Assembly (NCBI RefSeq): GCF_964355755.1
Contig: NC_092671.1
Span: 13,990,501-14,054,500, forward strand
Source of the DNA: Antedon mediterranea
Taxonomy: Eukaryota; Echinodermata; Crinoidea; Comatulida; Antedonidae
DNA: 64,000 nt
Direction of reading: 5' to 3'
The position numbers and the translations under genes are program-made. This document shows positions 1-12,700 of this stretch, piece by piece. The notes below the pieces were generated by a model that was given only the letters and a program-made list of their open reading frames with translations, did not search any database and was not told the DNA's origin. Each line of letters begins with the position of its first letter. Positions within the stretch are counted from its first letter, which is position 1.

Positions 1-770
1 TGTACTTGAAGATGAGTTGAAATTTGAAATTGTCATCATGAGATGGGTGCCTCTTTACTTGAAGATGAGTTGAGACTTTACATTGTCTGTCATGTGATGG
101 GTCCCTCTTTACTTGAAGATGAGTTGAAACTTGAAATTGTCTGGTTATGAGATTGGTCCCTCTTTACTTGAAGATGAGCTTAAACTTGAAATTGTCTAGT
201 CATGAGATGGATACATCTTTACTTGAGGATGAGTTGAAACTTGAAATTGTCTTGTCATGAGATGGGTGCCGCTTTACTTGAAGATGAGTTGAAACTTGAA
301 ATTGTCTTGTCAAGAGATGAGTGCATCTTTACCTGAAGATGAGTTTAATCTTGAAATTGTCTTGTCATGAGATGGGTACCTATTTACTTGAAGATGAGTT
401 GAGACTTTATATTGTCTGTCATGTGATGGGTCCCTCTTTACTTGAAGATGAGTTGAAACTTGAAAATGTCTGGTCATGAGATTGGTCCCTCTTTACTTAA
501 AGATGAGTTGAGACTTGAAATTGTCTAGTCATGAGATGGGTACATCTTTACTTGAAGATGAGCTGAAACTTGAAATTGTCTTGTCATGAGATGGGTGCCG
601 CTTTACTTGAAGATGAGTTGAAACTTGAAATTGCCTTCATGAGATGGGTACATCTGTACTTGAAGATGAGTTGAAACTTGGCATTGTCTTGTCATGAAGA
701 TGAGTTAAAACTTGAAATTGTCTTGTTATGAGATGTGTAAATCTTTACTTGAAGAGTTGAACCTTGAAAT
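1..770. repeat. minisatellite, unit about 59 bp
   Basis: About 13 head-to-tail copies of a unit built on CTTTACTTGAAGATGAGTTG followed by AAACTTGAAATTGTCTGGTC and a short ATGAGATGGGT segment. Units differ by point changes and small indels, and one copy near 690-710 is truncated. The array runs off the left edge of the window, so its full length is unknown. No reading frame is kept between units. Confidence 0.9.
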
Positions 771-1004
771 TGAATCATGTTGCAAGAACATCTAGGTCTA
801 GTTTTGATGCTAAATCCAAGACTCAGACCTGAAAAATAACTACTAGGAGATTGCAATGAAAGCATTGTTTTTAATTAGAACCTTAAAGAGCATTACAACT
901 GTCAACACTGCAAAAACAACTGTTCACAATTTATGAGTAATGAATTGTGCAAAAACCTTGAAATGTAATGTCAATGTTTTATTTTAAATTTTTAAAAATA
1001 CAAA

Positions 1005-2345
1005 AACAGTCATTATATCGACAACACTGTTCAAATGAGCAGGGAGGGTTTCATCCTATACTGCTCACATGAACTGACGTGAATTTATTTTTTCTGAATT
1101 TAATGAAAATCATGAAATACAGACAATACTTATTCAACATTTATTTTAAATGACTTTTTCCTAAATGTATTGAATTGAATATTTTATATAAATACAAAAA
1201 CAAGGCAGAAACATTTAATTGAAATTTTATTTGAAAACGGTTTATGATATGAAAACAAAATGACACAATGACTATTTAAAAAATTAAAAAGTATTTATGA
1301 TCAGAGTAAACAACCACGCATTATATAGAGAACACAGTTCGCATGAGCAGTGTAGGTTTTCAACCTACACTGCTCACATGAACTGTGAATTAACTGGAAA
1401 TGATAGCTTGCGAAAAACGACTAGAGCAAACCATGAACATGAAAGGACATGGACGATAGTAAAAAGATTTAAGTTTTTCAGGATTAAATGTTAAAAAAGT
1501 AATTTTTTTTAAAGTAATGAAATAGACAGACAATATTTATTCAACGTTTATGGAAAATTTGTTTTTTCTTTTTCCCTAAATGTATTTTCCTTAAATACAA
1601 AAATAAGACACAGAAACATTGTAAGGTTGAAATTTTATTTGAAAACTAGGCAAAAAAATTGGCAATTATGATATGAAGTGAAAGAAAAACAACACAAAGA
1701 CTATTTTCAAAATGTCATTTTATTTATGAGCAGAGTGAACAACAACGCATTATATAGACAACACAGTTCACATGAGCAGTCAACCTATACTGCTCACATG
1801 AACTGTGAATTAGCAGAAAATGATAGCGAACTTGCGAAAAAACAACTAGAGCAAACCATGAACATGAAAGGACATGGACAATAGTAACAAGATTATGATT
1901 TTAGTTTTTCCGAATTAAATGTTAAAAATATTAATGTTTTCTTTTTTAAAGTAATGAAATAAATAGACAGACAATATTTTTTCAACATTTATTGAAATTT
2001 TTTAAATTTTTTTCCTAAATGTATTGTGAATATTTTCCTTAAATACAAAATTAAGACACAAAAACATTTTAAGTGTTGAAATTTTATTTGAAAACTAGAG
2101 AAAATGCGGCAATTATGTTATGATGTGAAAGAAAAACGACACAAAGACTATTTTCTTAATGTCAATTTATTTATGATCAGAGTAAACAACCACGCATTAT
2201 ATAGACGACACAGTTCACATTAGCAGTGTAGGCTGTCAACCTATACTGCTCAAATGAACTGTGAATTACCAGAAAATTATAGCATACTTGCGAAAAAACG
2301 ACTAGAGCAAACCATGAACATGAAAGGACATGGACGATAGTAAAA
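1005..2345. repeat. tandem 440-bp modules with internal hairpin
   Basis: Three full modules and one decayed partial (near 1005-1085) repeat at roughly 435-445 bp. In each, a core of about 180 bp is well conserved (near 1290-1470, 1723-1885 and 2169-2345), while the AT-rich spacer between cores drifts. Every core carries an imperfect inverted repeat: 1333-1387, 1762-1807 and 2209-2263, built on CACAGTTC, a 4-base variable part, then GAGCAGT and its complement. The pattern of conserved cores with drifting spacers could mean a small RNA gene cluster or simply a satellite. I could not match the core to C/D or H/ACA box rules. Confidence 0.75.
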
Positions 2346-2349
2346 AGAG

Positions 2350-4240
2350 ACTACAAATTGATACCACAAGATGCCATTAAACACCATGGCAAAACCTTAA
2401 GTAACAAGCCTAGCAGCTAAATCTTACTTGTTTTGAAGCTTTGGTGCTCGAAGCGATGTCTTGCTGCGTTAGTAACTTACCTTTGTGCTTCCGTTTTTTT
2501 TAAACAAAAATAGGGCTAGAAATAAACCAGTGTGCAAGGAATAGGGGATTGCACTCTGGGTGTTGTATCATGCATTATCTAAAGAGTTAGTAAAAATCAA
2601 ATAACACAATATTATTGTGTTATCTTAATTACCTTACAATTGTAAAAATATGACATGTATGTTTAAATAAAAAGCTCATTAACCTGTTATGGTCATATAA
2701 TACTAAAAATAATCATTTAAGTTTATAATTATAACAAAAATCAGAATAGTGAAAATATTTGTAAATTGGTTTCTTTCTTGGCTTGATACTTCTTGTGTGT
2801 TAGTAACTGAAAACAAAATGCACTATAACACAAGTACAGATTGTATAAATTTATAAAAACATAAGCAATATATAATCTTTTTTTATTATAAATAACGTAT
2901 TTTCTATCATTGTAATAACTATTTAAAAAATCATATCAATGCATGATACAACATTAGGATACACAAATACCTATTTTATATTATATAGATTATAATATTA
3001 TATAGTATTTGTGTGTGGATGATGTGAAGAGGACAAATTCAGGAACAGTTCATTGACCTATAAAAATAAAAAATTAACTTATTCTAAAATGTTAGTATAC
3101 CTGTAAAATAATAAACCATAAACTAACATATATATATATTCTAACTTTTGTAATTATATATATGTTAGTTTAAATTGGTTTTGCTGATTAGATCTTACTA
3201 TGTTTTGAGGTCTTCATGTCATCAAGGAAAAAAACACAATGTTTCATCTAGGCCAGAACACAAATCTTGTAAAACATTGAGGATGGACACATGAACAAGG
3301 TGAACGTTGCACGACCATGAATGTTTTATAGAGGAGTTGGACAAAGAACGGCATCAAGAGACTTGTGTAGGCAGACAAAAAATACCAAATTTTGTAGTTT
3401 TAAAGCAGGTGAACATCCTGTAAATTAAATTAAAAGTCAGACCTGCAAAAAAATGTTAAACCATTAGTTAATAGCATCCTATCCTGTAAATACCAACATT
3501 AAATGATGTGGTACTATTAATATACTAATCAACTTGCATCACCTCTATAAAAACTAGGGCTGGCAAATGAACAAAACAATTTAAAAATACAAGAAATTAT
3601 TATATGAGACATACATAATAATTAGTAAGACAGTAATAATGAGTCTTCTAATTCAACAGTTTTAAATAAAATCTATTTTACAAATAGGGTGACAAGGTAT
3701 ATTATAATAAACCATGTTTCATTGTATTAAATGTTTTCCTGTTATATCATATATGTATTACAATGTAATGGAGTACTATGCATGATTTAATATGGATAAT
3801 TCCCAAACCACAATGTTTGGCTAAACAAAAGATGAGAGGACAGCTATCACCTGACTGGCAAACGATAATAAAACAAAAATGGCTGTATCATTTTTCTTTA
3901 CAAAATATGCAGTTTATAGGAACGATTTTGATTAAATAAAGATGATTAAGTAAAGATGATTAAGTAAAGATGATGAACACTGAATGTGATGAAAATTAAT
4001 TATAGGTAGGCCTGTGTGGTTAGGGTAGCCCGGTCAACAATTCGGAATGAAAGATCAACGACCTGCCTGTGGTATGCAAGGAAGGTGATAAAGTAGGCTA
4101 GGCTACGACACAGTCAGTTATGTTAAATAATAGATTTAAAGGCAATGAGGTTCCAGAATTGTTTTAAATTATGAGTAATTACATTTCCGTTTATGTTGTG
4201 TCAGCAGCTCATACGTATGAATTAGTGTACATTTTTAAAC
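2350..4240. other. AT-rich region, no gene recognised
   Basis: No exon with family similarity is visible on either strand. There is a small AT palindrome (AACTAACATATATAT facing ATATATATGTTAGTT, 3122-3172) and a short GATTAAGTAAAGAT triplication near 3931-3972. A good minus-strand splice donor context (CACAAAG before GTAAGTTAC) lies near 2481. Together with the promoter-like block at 4.3-4.5 kb this would suit a minus-strand non-coding transcript, but nothing proves one. Confidence 0.4.
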
Positions 4241-4254
4241 AAATAAAACACCTA

Positions 4255-4475
4255 CCTACTAACAAGTCCTCTCCTAGCTGTCTCCTCGGCGCTGTCCGCA
4301 TACCAAAAGACAGGAATTTAGGCCAGACGAAGTAAAACTTAGTATGCAAATTAGACGATGGACCTTATTATTACTTTGATTGGCTGAGAGAATGACGCAT
4401 TGGCTGTTGATTGGCTTATTTAGCAATCACTGTTGCCGCGTACTCTGAATATTCTGGTACATTACGATTGGACGA
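4255..4475 (-). promoter_or_regulatory. promoter-like block with four inverted CCAAT boxes
   Basis: ATTGG appears on the plus strand at 4379-4383, 4399-4403, 4410-4414 and 4467-4471, that is four CCAAT boxes for a minus-strand transcript, within 93 bp. An octamer ATGCAAAT sits at 4344-4351. Downstream in the minus direction a GC-richer stretch ends in a donor-like GTAGGTG near 4255. Clustered CCAAT boxes are typical of NF-Y-bound promoters. No coding exon follows, so the product, if any, may be non-coding. Confidence 0.45.
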
Positions 4476-4599
4476 CGTTTTGACTTTACGTCTGCTGGCT
4501 GCTCACTCCCCCTGATAGAAACTCCACTATATTGTATGTTGACTTCTCTCACTCCCTCTGTTGGGAATTAAGCCCACTTTCTCCGCGCTCCCAGTGTGG

Positions 4600-5900
4600 G
4601 TAAATTACTATTAGCCTAGTTGGTTTCAATGTTTCTAAGCCTAATCAAACTAATATTATTGCAACAGTTTCTGTTTATTATTTATACATACACATTTACG
4701 CATCTGCGTTAATATGACTTTAGAAACTTTTACCAACTATAGAGGGCGCTAGACATTTTTCAATGCCATCACAGTCCACAATGGCAGAAAGTCTAGATCT
4801 GTATTTTCAATTCTCATGACATCTACAAACGACCACCAGACAAGCGTTTTTTTTTAATTAGTGAAGTGAAAGTAGAACACAATAAAAATTCTATTCCAGA
4901 GGTATACTTTTTTATACTATAATTTTGATTAAATTTAATTGGAATTTATATATAGCATTCTGTATTCCATACAAGATCTAGATAGCATTGTGAGTTAACA
5001 TAACCTAATATTTATAACAACACTGCAGTAAAAAAAACACAATAGTCTATTATCTTCAAAACATTTGAAATTATATTTACAGGATTCCACGCAGAACATG
5101 TGATTATTATACCACAATTTATTATTAAAGCTTACGGAAATTACACTGTATCCTAAATGCTGTCATTAGATTACATTTGGTCATGGTTAAAAACTCCCAC
5201 ATGCTTCAAGTGTTAAAAATGTATGTAGTTACACTCTGAATAACAACATTTAACTTAAGCGATTTAAAATATTACACTTGCTGGATCCATTTAAATACAC
5301 TACTGCCAGGGTTTTTTTTTATTTCTATATTTCTAAGAATCTGTTATCATTTTAAATATTTAAGAAAACTAAACAATTTACGGATACAAGTTATGTTTTG
5401 CTGCACTATATGTATTACAAAATTTTAAAATATTTTTTTTAGAAAGAAGCGCATAGCAAATTTTTATACTCAAACTTCAATTACTGCATTTTTACTTCAT
5501 TTTCTATTAACAAAAAAACCCATTGGAAAGTACAGAATTTAAAACGAGCAAGTGATCATCGCATAAAAGGATTCATCATCACACTAAAAAAGTGGACTAT
5601 TTACATGAAAATTAGACTGTTTTAGTACAGAAAGTATGTGACATTAAATTAAATTATACACAATTAAATATATAGATTCCTAAATGAGATCATTCATGGA
5701 AAGAAAACAGGTTGGCTAATATTATTATCATTACATTCCCTAGTTGATTTCAACCAGAAAGTAACTTAAAGTTTAAACCAATCTAAACTGAATTTGTGTA
5801 CAAAGTTTATTCAGTGGTTCTGTTTTGGCCCAAAGGAAAATAACTTGTTCATACTAGTACATGAACAAAATAAAAGTGTTTACAGTGTCAATTAGGTAGA
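4600..5900. other. intergenic, nothing recognised
   Basis: AT-rich sequence between the promoter-like block and the minisatellite downstream of TOP2. I see no conserved exon, structured RNA or complete mobile element here. Confidence 0.5.
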
Positions 5901-5904
5901 AAGG

Positions 5905-6205
5905 GACAGTGCCCTTTGCCCTTACTTAAGTAACAAGTTATAGTATGCCTCAACTTAAGCAGCAAGGTAAAGTACCCTTACTTAAGGGACATGTTATACA
6001 GTAGTATGCTCTGACTTAAACAGCTGGGTAAAGTGCCCTTACTTAAGTAACAATTTATAGTATGCTCTGACTTAAACAGCTGGGTAAAGTACCCTTACTT
6101 AAGGGACATGTTATACAATAGCATGCCCTTACTTAAGCAACAAGTTATAAAGTAGTATGCCCTTACTTTAAACAGCAGGGTAACAACAGGTAAAGTGCCC
6201 TAAAT
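5905..6205. repeat. CTTACTTAAG minisatellite
   Basis: Degenerate units of roughly 45-60 bp alternate the motifs GTAAAGTGCCCTTACTTAAG and GACTTAAACAGC with a linker containing TTATAGTATGC. About six copies are recognisable. It begins just past the likely polyadenylation signal of TOP2 (minus-strand AATAAA at 6235-6240), so it is flanking DNA or a long-form 3' UTR. Confidence 0.8.
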
Positions 6206-6234
6206 CAAGAACTAAATTTTCATTATTCTACACT

Positions 6235-6240
6235 TTTATT
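6235..6240 (-). terminator. TOP2: polyadenylation signal of TOP2
   Basis: The plus-strand TTTATT reads AATAAA on the coding strand, 209 bases past the TAA stop. It is the first canonical hexamer I noticed after the stop, but use of it is inferred. Confidence 0.5.
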
Positions 6241-6448
6241 TTAACAAAAAACATACAAATATTAACTTTTAAACACTAAAAGTTGAAATAGAATTGTTTT
6301 ACTTAACTCTATTTTAAAAGCACAATAAATTACAATTTGTTTACAGTTTTATATTAAACCAAAATACTGGCACTACTAACATAATATTTTATGTTAAACC
6401 AGCTCAACTGGTTGAAGTCAATTTGACAAGTATATAAATATACTTTCC

Positions 6449-9400
6449 TTAAAAATCGCTGTCTTCGTCTATGACCTCCTGTTTCTCTTCCTCCTCCTCC
6501 TCATCATCATAAGTGTACTTGACAGTGGTACGTGCTCTTCCTCCAGCACGTACTGGAACGACAGGACTGCTAAGCTCATCATCATCATCATTAAATGATA
6601 AGTCGCTCTCACCTGATGACCACTGCATCTTCTTTTTCTTGGGCTGTTAGGAAAAAGGTCCAATTTTTAATTATTATTATCCATAATAATATAAGAATAA
6701 TTATTGTCTATTAAAAATGCTTAAAATATTATGAGAAGTGTTTTTAAACACAATACTACGGGTAAATAAGGCGTTGATTTTTACCTTGCATAGATCTGCA
6801 ATACGCAGAGCACAGATCTTTAAGCTAGGCGTATCTAAATTAGACTGGGTGGATTAAATTTATAGACACTGAGATGACAGCTTATTTAAGAAACTGTGCT
6901 CAAGATATAATTCTCTCATTTACTGTTAGCCAAGTGTGGGATTTTGGTAACCTGTAACTTCTCAATCATTTCTCTATTTACCTTGGAAGCTTTCTTTGCT
7001 GCTTGTTTCTTGACCGGCTTCTTTGTTACTTCCTCATCAGAATCAGAATCAAGTAATATTGGCTTCTTTTGCTTCTTAACCGGTTTGGCATCATCTATTA
7101 AATAGAACAGTTGTTAGTAGACTTCATTATTACATAACGACAACAAAATAATTGACAAATGGTAATAAGGTATAGCTTATCAAAGCCTATAAATGAACGT
7201 AATTTCTTGAAAAAATGAGAAAACTAATAAGCAGGATTAAATGGCATTGAAAAACCATCACCGTAACTTCAACGGGTTTGTAGTTAAACAGTCATGGTAA
7301 ATCAAGGTCTGTCAATATGTTTTTAATTCTTAATGAACAGATTGGACAATAAAGTGTTTGAACTGAAGCGTATACAATGCTTGTTTGTGAAAACAATATC
7401 TACCTGAATTGCTAGATGCTTTTTTGGGAGCTGCTGCCTTCTTAGGGGCAGCCTTCTTCTTAGGCTTGCTTGTCTCCGCTGTGCTGGATGACTTTCCAGT
7501 TGCTGAACAAACATAAAGTAGGTAAATGTTTATTTAAAAAATAAATGTTAACTTTTTGGTTAAACCAGTTGACAAGTACTTACTTGCTACGTTAACATTT
7601 TTTTTTAAATATCCATTTGAAACCAGATGAAATTTTTTGAACGTGTAAATGTTTAATTGTTCATAGTTCTAGTATAGTTTCATTTAGGCAACATACATCT
7701 CAAGACGAATAAACTGTTTATTATATTTTAAGATTCCTGGTACCACAACAGTATTTTTGTTGTTTTGTTGTGGTTACTGTACACATTATTTAAAATTCTG
7801 TAATAGGCTTATTATACCCATAACATTTGACAACTAAGACAATTTCCAGATTCAGATTTATAGGTCATTTCGGAAATTCATTAGCTTGTTCTCACTCATA
7901 CAAAGGGTAAACATTGACAACATTATAGGTAACTTCCAAAACATCCAGTACCATTATATCCTCATTATACCTTTTTTCTTTTCTGCTTTCATCATCTCAT
8001 CAAACGCATCAATCTTATCAGAAGCACCATCAGACTTCTTATCAGAAGCACTATCGGACTTCTTATCAGAAGCGCTATCAGACTTCTTATCAGATTTCTT
8101 ATCATCAAAATCGTCATCATCATCATCTGACCAATTGTCCAATCTTGGTTTTTTTGTTGGTTGAAATCCTAACTTGCTTTGTTTCATTTTGTCACCTACT
8201 AAAAGAGGTTTAAAAATGTTACTGAATCATGTTTTGTAGCAAGCTGACCAAAATAAGAATAAGAACTAATGCTATCGCACAGCTATGTAAATCTCAATTC
8301 AAAGTCTCAATTTCATAATCAAAAGAAAATTAATTAATGTAATTATGTAGTTAATGTTAAAAGCCTCATTGATTAAATTTTATACATCATATTCCTCTCA
8401 TGTATTTATCAAAATAGAACCAAAATAAAACAAATGCAGCAGAATACTTTCTTAAATATCATTTATTCATAAATTGCCTTTAAAATCTATCATAACTATG
8501 AAAAAATGAATAATGAAAGGTTCTATCACCTTATGATAATTTTTAAACTTTTCCATAACGCTGGTAAAAAATTATGGTTCAGTTCTAAGCCGTTCCGTAG
8601 TGAATTTACCCAACAACTACTGGCTTGACCATTTGCAAATGTAGTTCTATAATTTGTACTTAGGAATTTATCTGTGGTCAGTTTTGAAAATGGTAATAAT
8701 CTAAAATTATAATTCTGCATTGCATTTGTTTTATAGTATTTTGGAATAGATGCTAGGGTGGAAAATTCTCTGAGTGGTGGGTTGTAGAAAAGTGGCAAGT
8801 TTGTACCATTAGATGCTTTGGACTTGTCTTTAGCAGCCAGTCGTTCAGCTAGTGACAACACGGCTGTTTCATCTGTTGGTTCATCCTTTATAAACAGTTC
8901 TTTCTTGATGTTGTCTTCTTTTGGTTTCTATTAAAGAAATATGAAACCAACTAAGTATGAGTGAGTGGCTGAGCAGTAGAAGGTAGAGAAACTGTAATCC
9001 ACAGCCTTATGACAAGGGTTTGAGGCTCACTTGCTTCATGATTCTGGTGGTAGAATGAGTCTTCTCAGATAAGGACTATAAACTGTAGGCCCAGTGTACA
9101 CAAAATGCTTGTGTGCACTTAAAAGAACCTAAGTACATCTTTTGAGTAAGTTAAGATGGACTAGCTCACAGTCACTGTTATGGACATACGCTGTAGTTGG
9201 CAACAGTGACATGACAAGAATACAAGACATGATCACTAAATACCTCTAGCTGCTGCTTTGTGTTGTATAGAATTATCCATTGCACATAAATACTAGACAA
9301 TAACCTATGAATATTCATTAATGGCCATTATGACACCTATTTACTAGAGTATAGAGTATCTCTTTATATAGGCATATCCATTGAATTGAGTCTCTTCACC

Positions 9401-9762
9401 TTTTGTTCATTGGCTACAATAGTAATTGCACAATAAATGTATTGGTAACCAAATAGTTATGAGATTTATTTAAATACAAAAGTACTAAAATAGTTAAAAT
9501 GTACATGACATAATTTTGTATAACAAATTATGGAGCTACAAGGCTACTACAAAAAACTCACCCTTTTCCTGGAAATTTTGGCCTTCAAAGCTTCATCAAT
9601 TCTAGGTACAACACGACGTCCCATAGGAGATGGCCTAGTTTCAGCAAGTACTACGCGTTTCTTTAGCTTGCCACCTCCAAGTTTATTTTTGGCTTTTGTG
9701 GCAGCTTTTTCCGCAATTTTGTCTCCTGCAATTAAATCATCTCTTTCTTTCTGTTCAACAAC
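6449..9762 (-). CDS. TOP2: TOP2 exons 25-30: C-terminal regulatory domain
   Basis: Exons: 9562-9762, 8807-8927, 7971-8195, 7404-7502, 6982-7094, 6449-6643 (TAA at 6449-6451). This tail, residues about 1186-1502, is the fast-evolving, charged part of eukaryotic TOP2 that directs nuclear import, chromatin binding and phosphorylation. Anchors to the family are RPSPMGRRVVPRI in exon 25, the KLGFQPTKKPRLDNWSDDD stretch in exon 27, and the acidic end of exon 30 finishing EDSDF. Exon 27 has short ASDKKSD repeats. Exons 28-29 are lysine/alanine-rich, as in histone H1-like tails. A KPKK-type basic cluster recurs and could serve as NLS. The tail length is normal. Intron 25 carries a SINE. Confidence 0.9.
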
Positions 9763-12700
9763 CTATTTCAGAGAGCAAAATGAAGTTCATTATGTATAAA
9801 GTTAGAGAATACAAATCAAGTGTTGTGCCCAGAAGAACTGAAAAACAATAGTGTAACATTCAGCAATTACAAGCACATCAAAAGATCTATTTTACACAAT
9901 TCATGCACAAACATGTCAAAGGTATGTAATACCATGTCAAGGTGTTCGTAATTATAATAATGATTTGTTTTCTATTTTAGGAAAATTTAAAACATAATCT
10001 CCTTAAAATAAAATTTACAACAATAATATTTTTCAGTTTTTGAACAAGATAAATGAATTAAATGTAAAGCAAAACTAATAATCTTATAATAAAAAAACAT
10101 TTTCAATAAAAGAAGAAAAGAATTATACCTCCAATTCTTCTAGGAAACCTTTGATGTCCTCTTTCCAGAGTATTATGGGGGTTTTTCTCCTGAGGGTAGC
10201 AAGTTCTTGTGCTTTGCCATCACGATTCTTAAGTAACTCGTCTTTCTTCTCCTTAGTCAAGCTCCACATTGCCATACCAAGTAAATAATTATAATCAGGG
10301 CCAGATCCTGAACTTGCTGATGACACGGTGCTCTCTGTGTCGTCTACATCTTCCTCTGTGTCAGTATCAACACTTGCCAACAGTTCTCGGAGGGCCTTGA
10401 CAGGGTCACTTTCATACCCATTGCGGAGAAGTAAGCTTATCATGTCTTTCTTTGTCTTGTTTTCTATGGTAAAAAAAACACACAAAATAGTAATCAATAA
10501 TCTTGCTAAGCTGTTAAATCATCAACTATAAACAAATCGTTGCAGACAGGGATTTGGAAGATGTAAACATAAATATACATGCGTATAAGCTGGCACTTTT
10601 CATTTGTGCAAACAATTCACCTAGTGGAAAATTGGCTTTGGAGATGGAACCACGCTTTTAATTCCAGTGCCTAAAAGAGTAACCTTTATATAACTACAAT
10701 GACCTACTTCCATGCACATGCATGTTCAATGACAACGCAATGCAACAATAACACAAACATACCGACAACAAGTTTCCCTTCAATTTTCTCTAAGATGAAC
10801 CTAGCCTGGTTGTTCAGTCTGTTGCTTTCCGCTTCCAATAACTTCTCCATATGCACCTTACGCTTGTGGTAGTAACGTAAACGGAGATCGTAGAACTCTC
10901 GCAAGATATCCATGACAGTTTCATAACGTTTGATACAGCCAAACTCATCAAACAGAACCTAGTTAAAGACACAATGTAAAGTTCTGTCTACACTATCAAA
11001 CTAGTGCCCAAATATTGTAGTGATATGATGTCATCGTTCTATATATGGGCACATCACACATTATTGATAGTGTAGAGTTTTAGCTTTGGTTTATATTTCA
11101 CACAACTACTGAAATAACTATAGAATGTTATTATACCATTACACTTGGGCATGGAATAGAATACAGTTTGTAGACTATACATAAATAATGTATGTACCAA
11201 TAACAACATGGTTTTTTATTTGCTAAAATTCGGTACATATTTTTCAAATATAAATACTCACCATATTTTGAACTGATAAATTAGTTTGTAATTTGAAAGC
11301 CTTGTGAAGTCCAGTATGCTCCAACTCAGCCAGCTTAGTCTCTGCCAACTTGACTACAAACCTGACAGTCGTGTCTGTGTGATATTCCTTGTAATCTCTA
11401 ATGTAGTATATAATGATGGCAAATAGTGATTTTCAGGTTTTAACAAGACACTAGTCTTAGGGGCTTTCGATGACAAAAATATGTCATGGTTCTTTACTGT
11501 ATACGCATGCAGGAATATCGGTACGCATTTCGTCACTATAATTCATGACGTAGCAAGTAGTCTTTATTATAGACCATTGCTATACCTCGGTCTAACCTGT
11601 AAGCGGTCTTTAAAATTAATGCCTACTCGAAGGAGTCTTAATAGAATGTTAAACCTCTCTTTTTGTTGCTTATACGTATTATTGATCGTGAAAGACAACC
11701 AATTTAAGAGTTTTAAGTGTTAAATCAAATAATAATGGTGATTTTATTCTTATATAGGACTAGAATAGATTTTCTCGCGTAGTAAAAATGTACGTACTGT
11801 TATGAGTGTAAATTGAACAAGCTTGACGAACATTACCTTATTTGGTATTCTACGCGTACGCGGATTGCCCTCAATTTGTTACTGTACGCGCTCAATTTGT
11901 TACTTTACGCGGTCTTAGTTAAGACTGTTTTATAGCAATGGTCTAACAGGGGTGGCTTTAGTAAGAGCGTCTATCTGATAAAGCCGGTTTTAATCGGGGA
12001 GTTAAGACCATCAGTTAAAATAAGACTGTTTTATAGCAATCAGGTGATGATCGATGATACATAAATTGACCTGACCTAGGTTGGTTATCAGCAAAATTGA
12101 AAGCTCCCTAACCATTTGAAACAATAATGGGTGTTTTGTTGTATATTGTAAAAATATGCTATTCAACAATTTTTATTGGCCTAAAATCACACAATAAATA
12201 GTTGTTACTCACTGTATAACGGAAGGCTGTTTGTCAGTGCCATACAACATGGGCTCCAGCACATTCTCCTTGTAAGTCTGGGTCCATGTTCTGACTGGTA
12301 GTTCAGTAATCTCAATGGTGTTATTGTCAATGATTGATATTTCTCCCATTATTACATACTTGCCTGTTTCAATCTCCTCAATGGTGCCTTTAAAACCTTT
12401 GTATGATGGCAACTAAAAAAAAAATAAACAGATAATGAAAAATAGTGGCACTATAAGAAATTGCCTTGCATTTAACTCCTACAGTCAGGGTTCAAATCCC
12501 AAAGTTAGCATTATCCTCTAGCAAATTGATCACTGTTGTTAAATGCTTACCATTGGTAGAGGCTCCTCACCATCAATCATCCTAGAAAAATTGGTAATTA
12601 TTTCTCGGATGTCATAGTTTGGAACTTTGGTACTCCAACCGGTACCAATACCGTCTGTGCCGTTTACAAGTACCATTGGAATGATTGGGCAATACCATTC

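Noticed and set aside
1-770. Hammerhead ribozyme core suggested by GATGAGTTGAAAC in the minisatellite
   Set aside because: The required CTGATGA and paired stems are absent. The match is only partial.
1297-1884. Two similar open frames of 65 and 68 codons in the hairpin modules (RVNNHALYR-like)
   Set aside because: The third module has a stop in the same place and frames shift between copies. The similarity follows from the tandem DNA repeat, not from coding selection.
8526-8806. Open frame continuing past TOP2 exon 26
   Set aside because: A donor (AATG before GTACAAAC) ends the exon at 8807, and the phase agrees with exon 27, which matches the TOP2 C-terminal pattern. The rest is intron.
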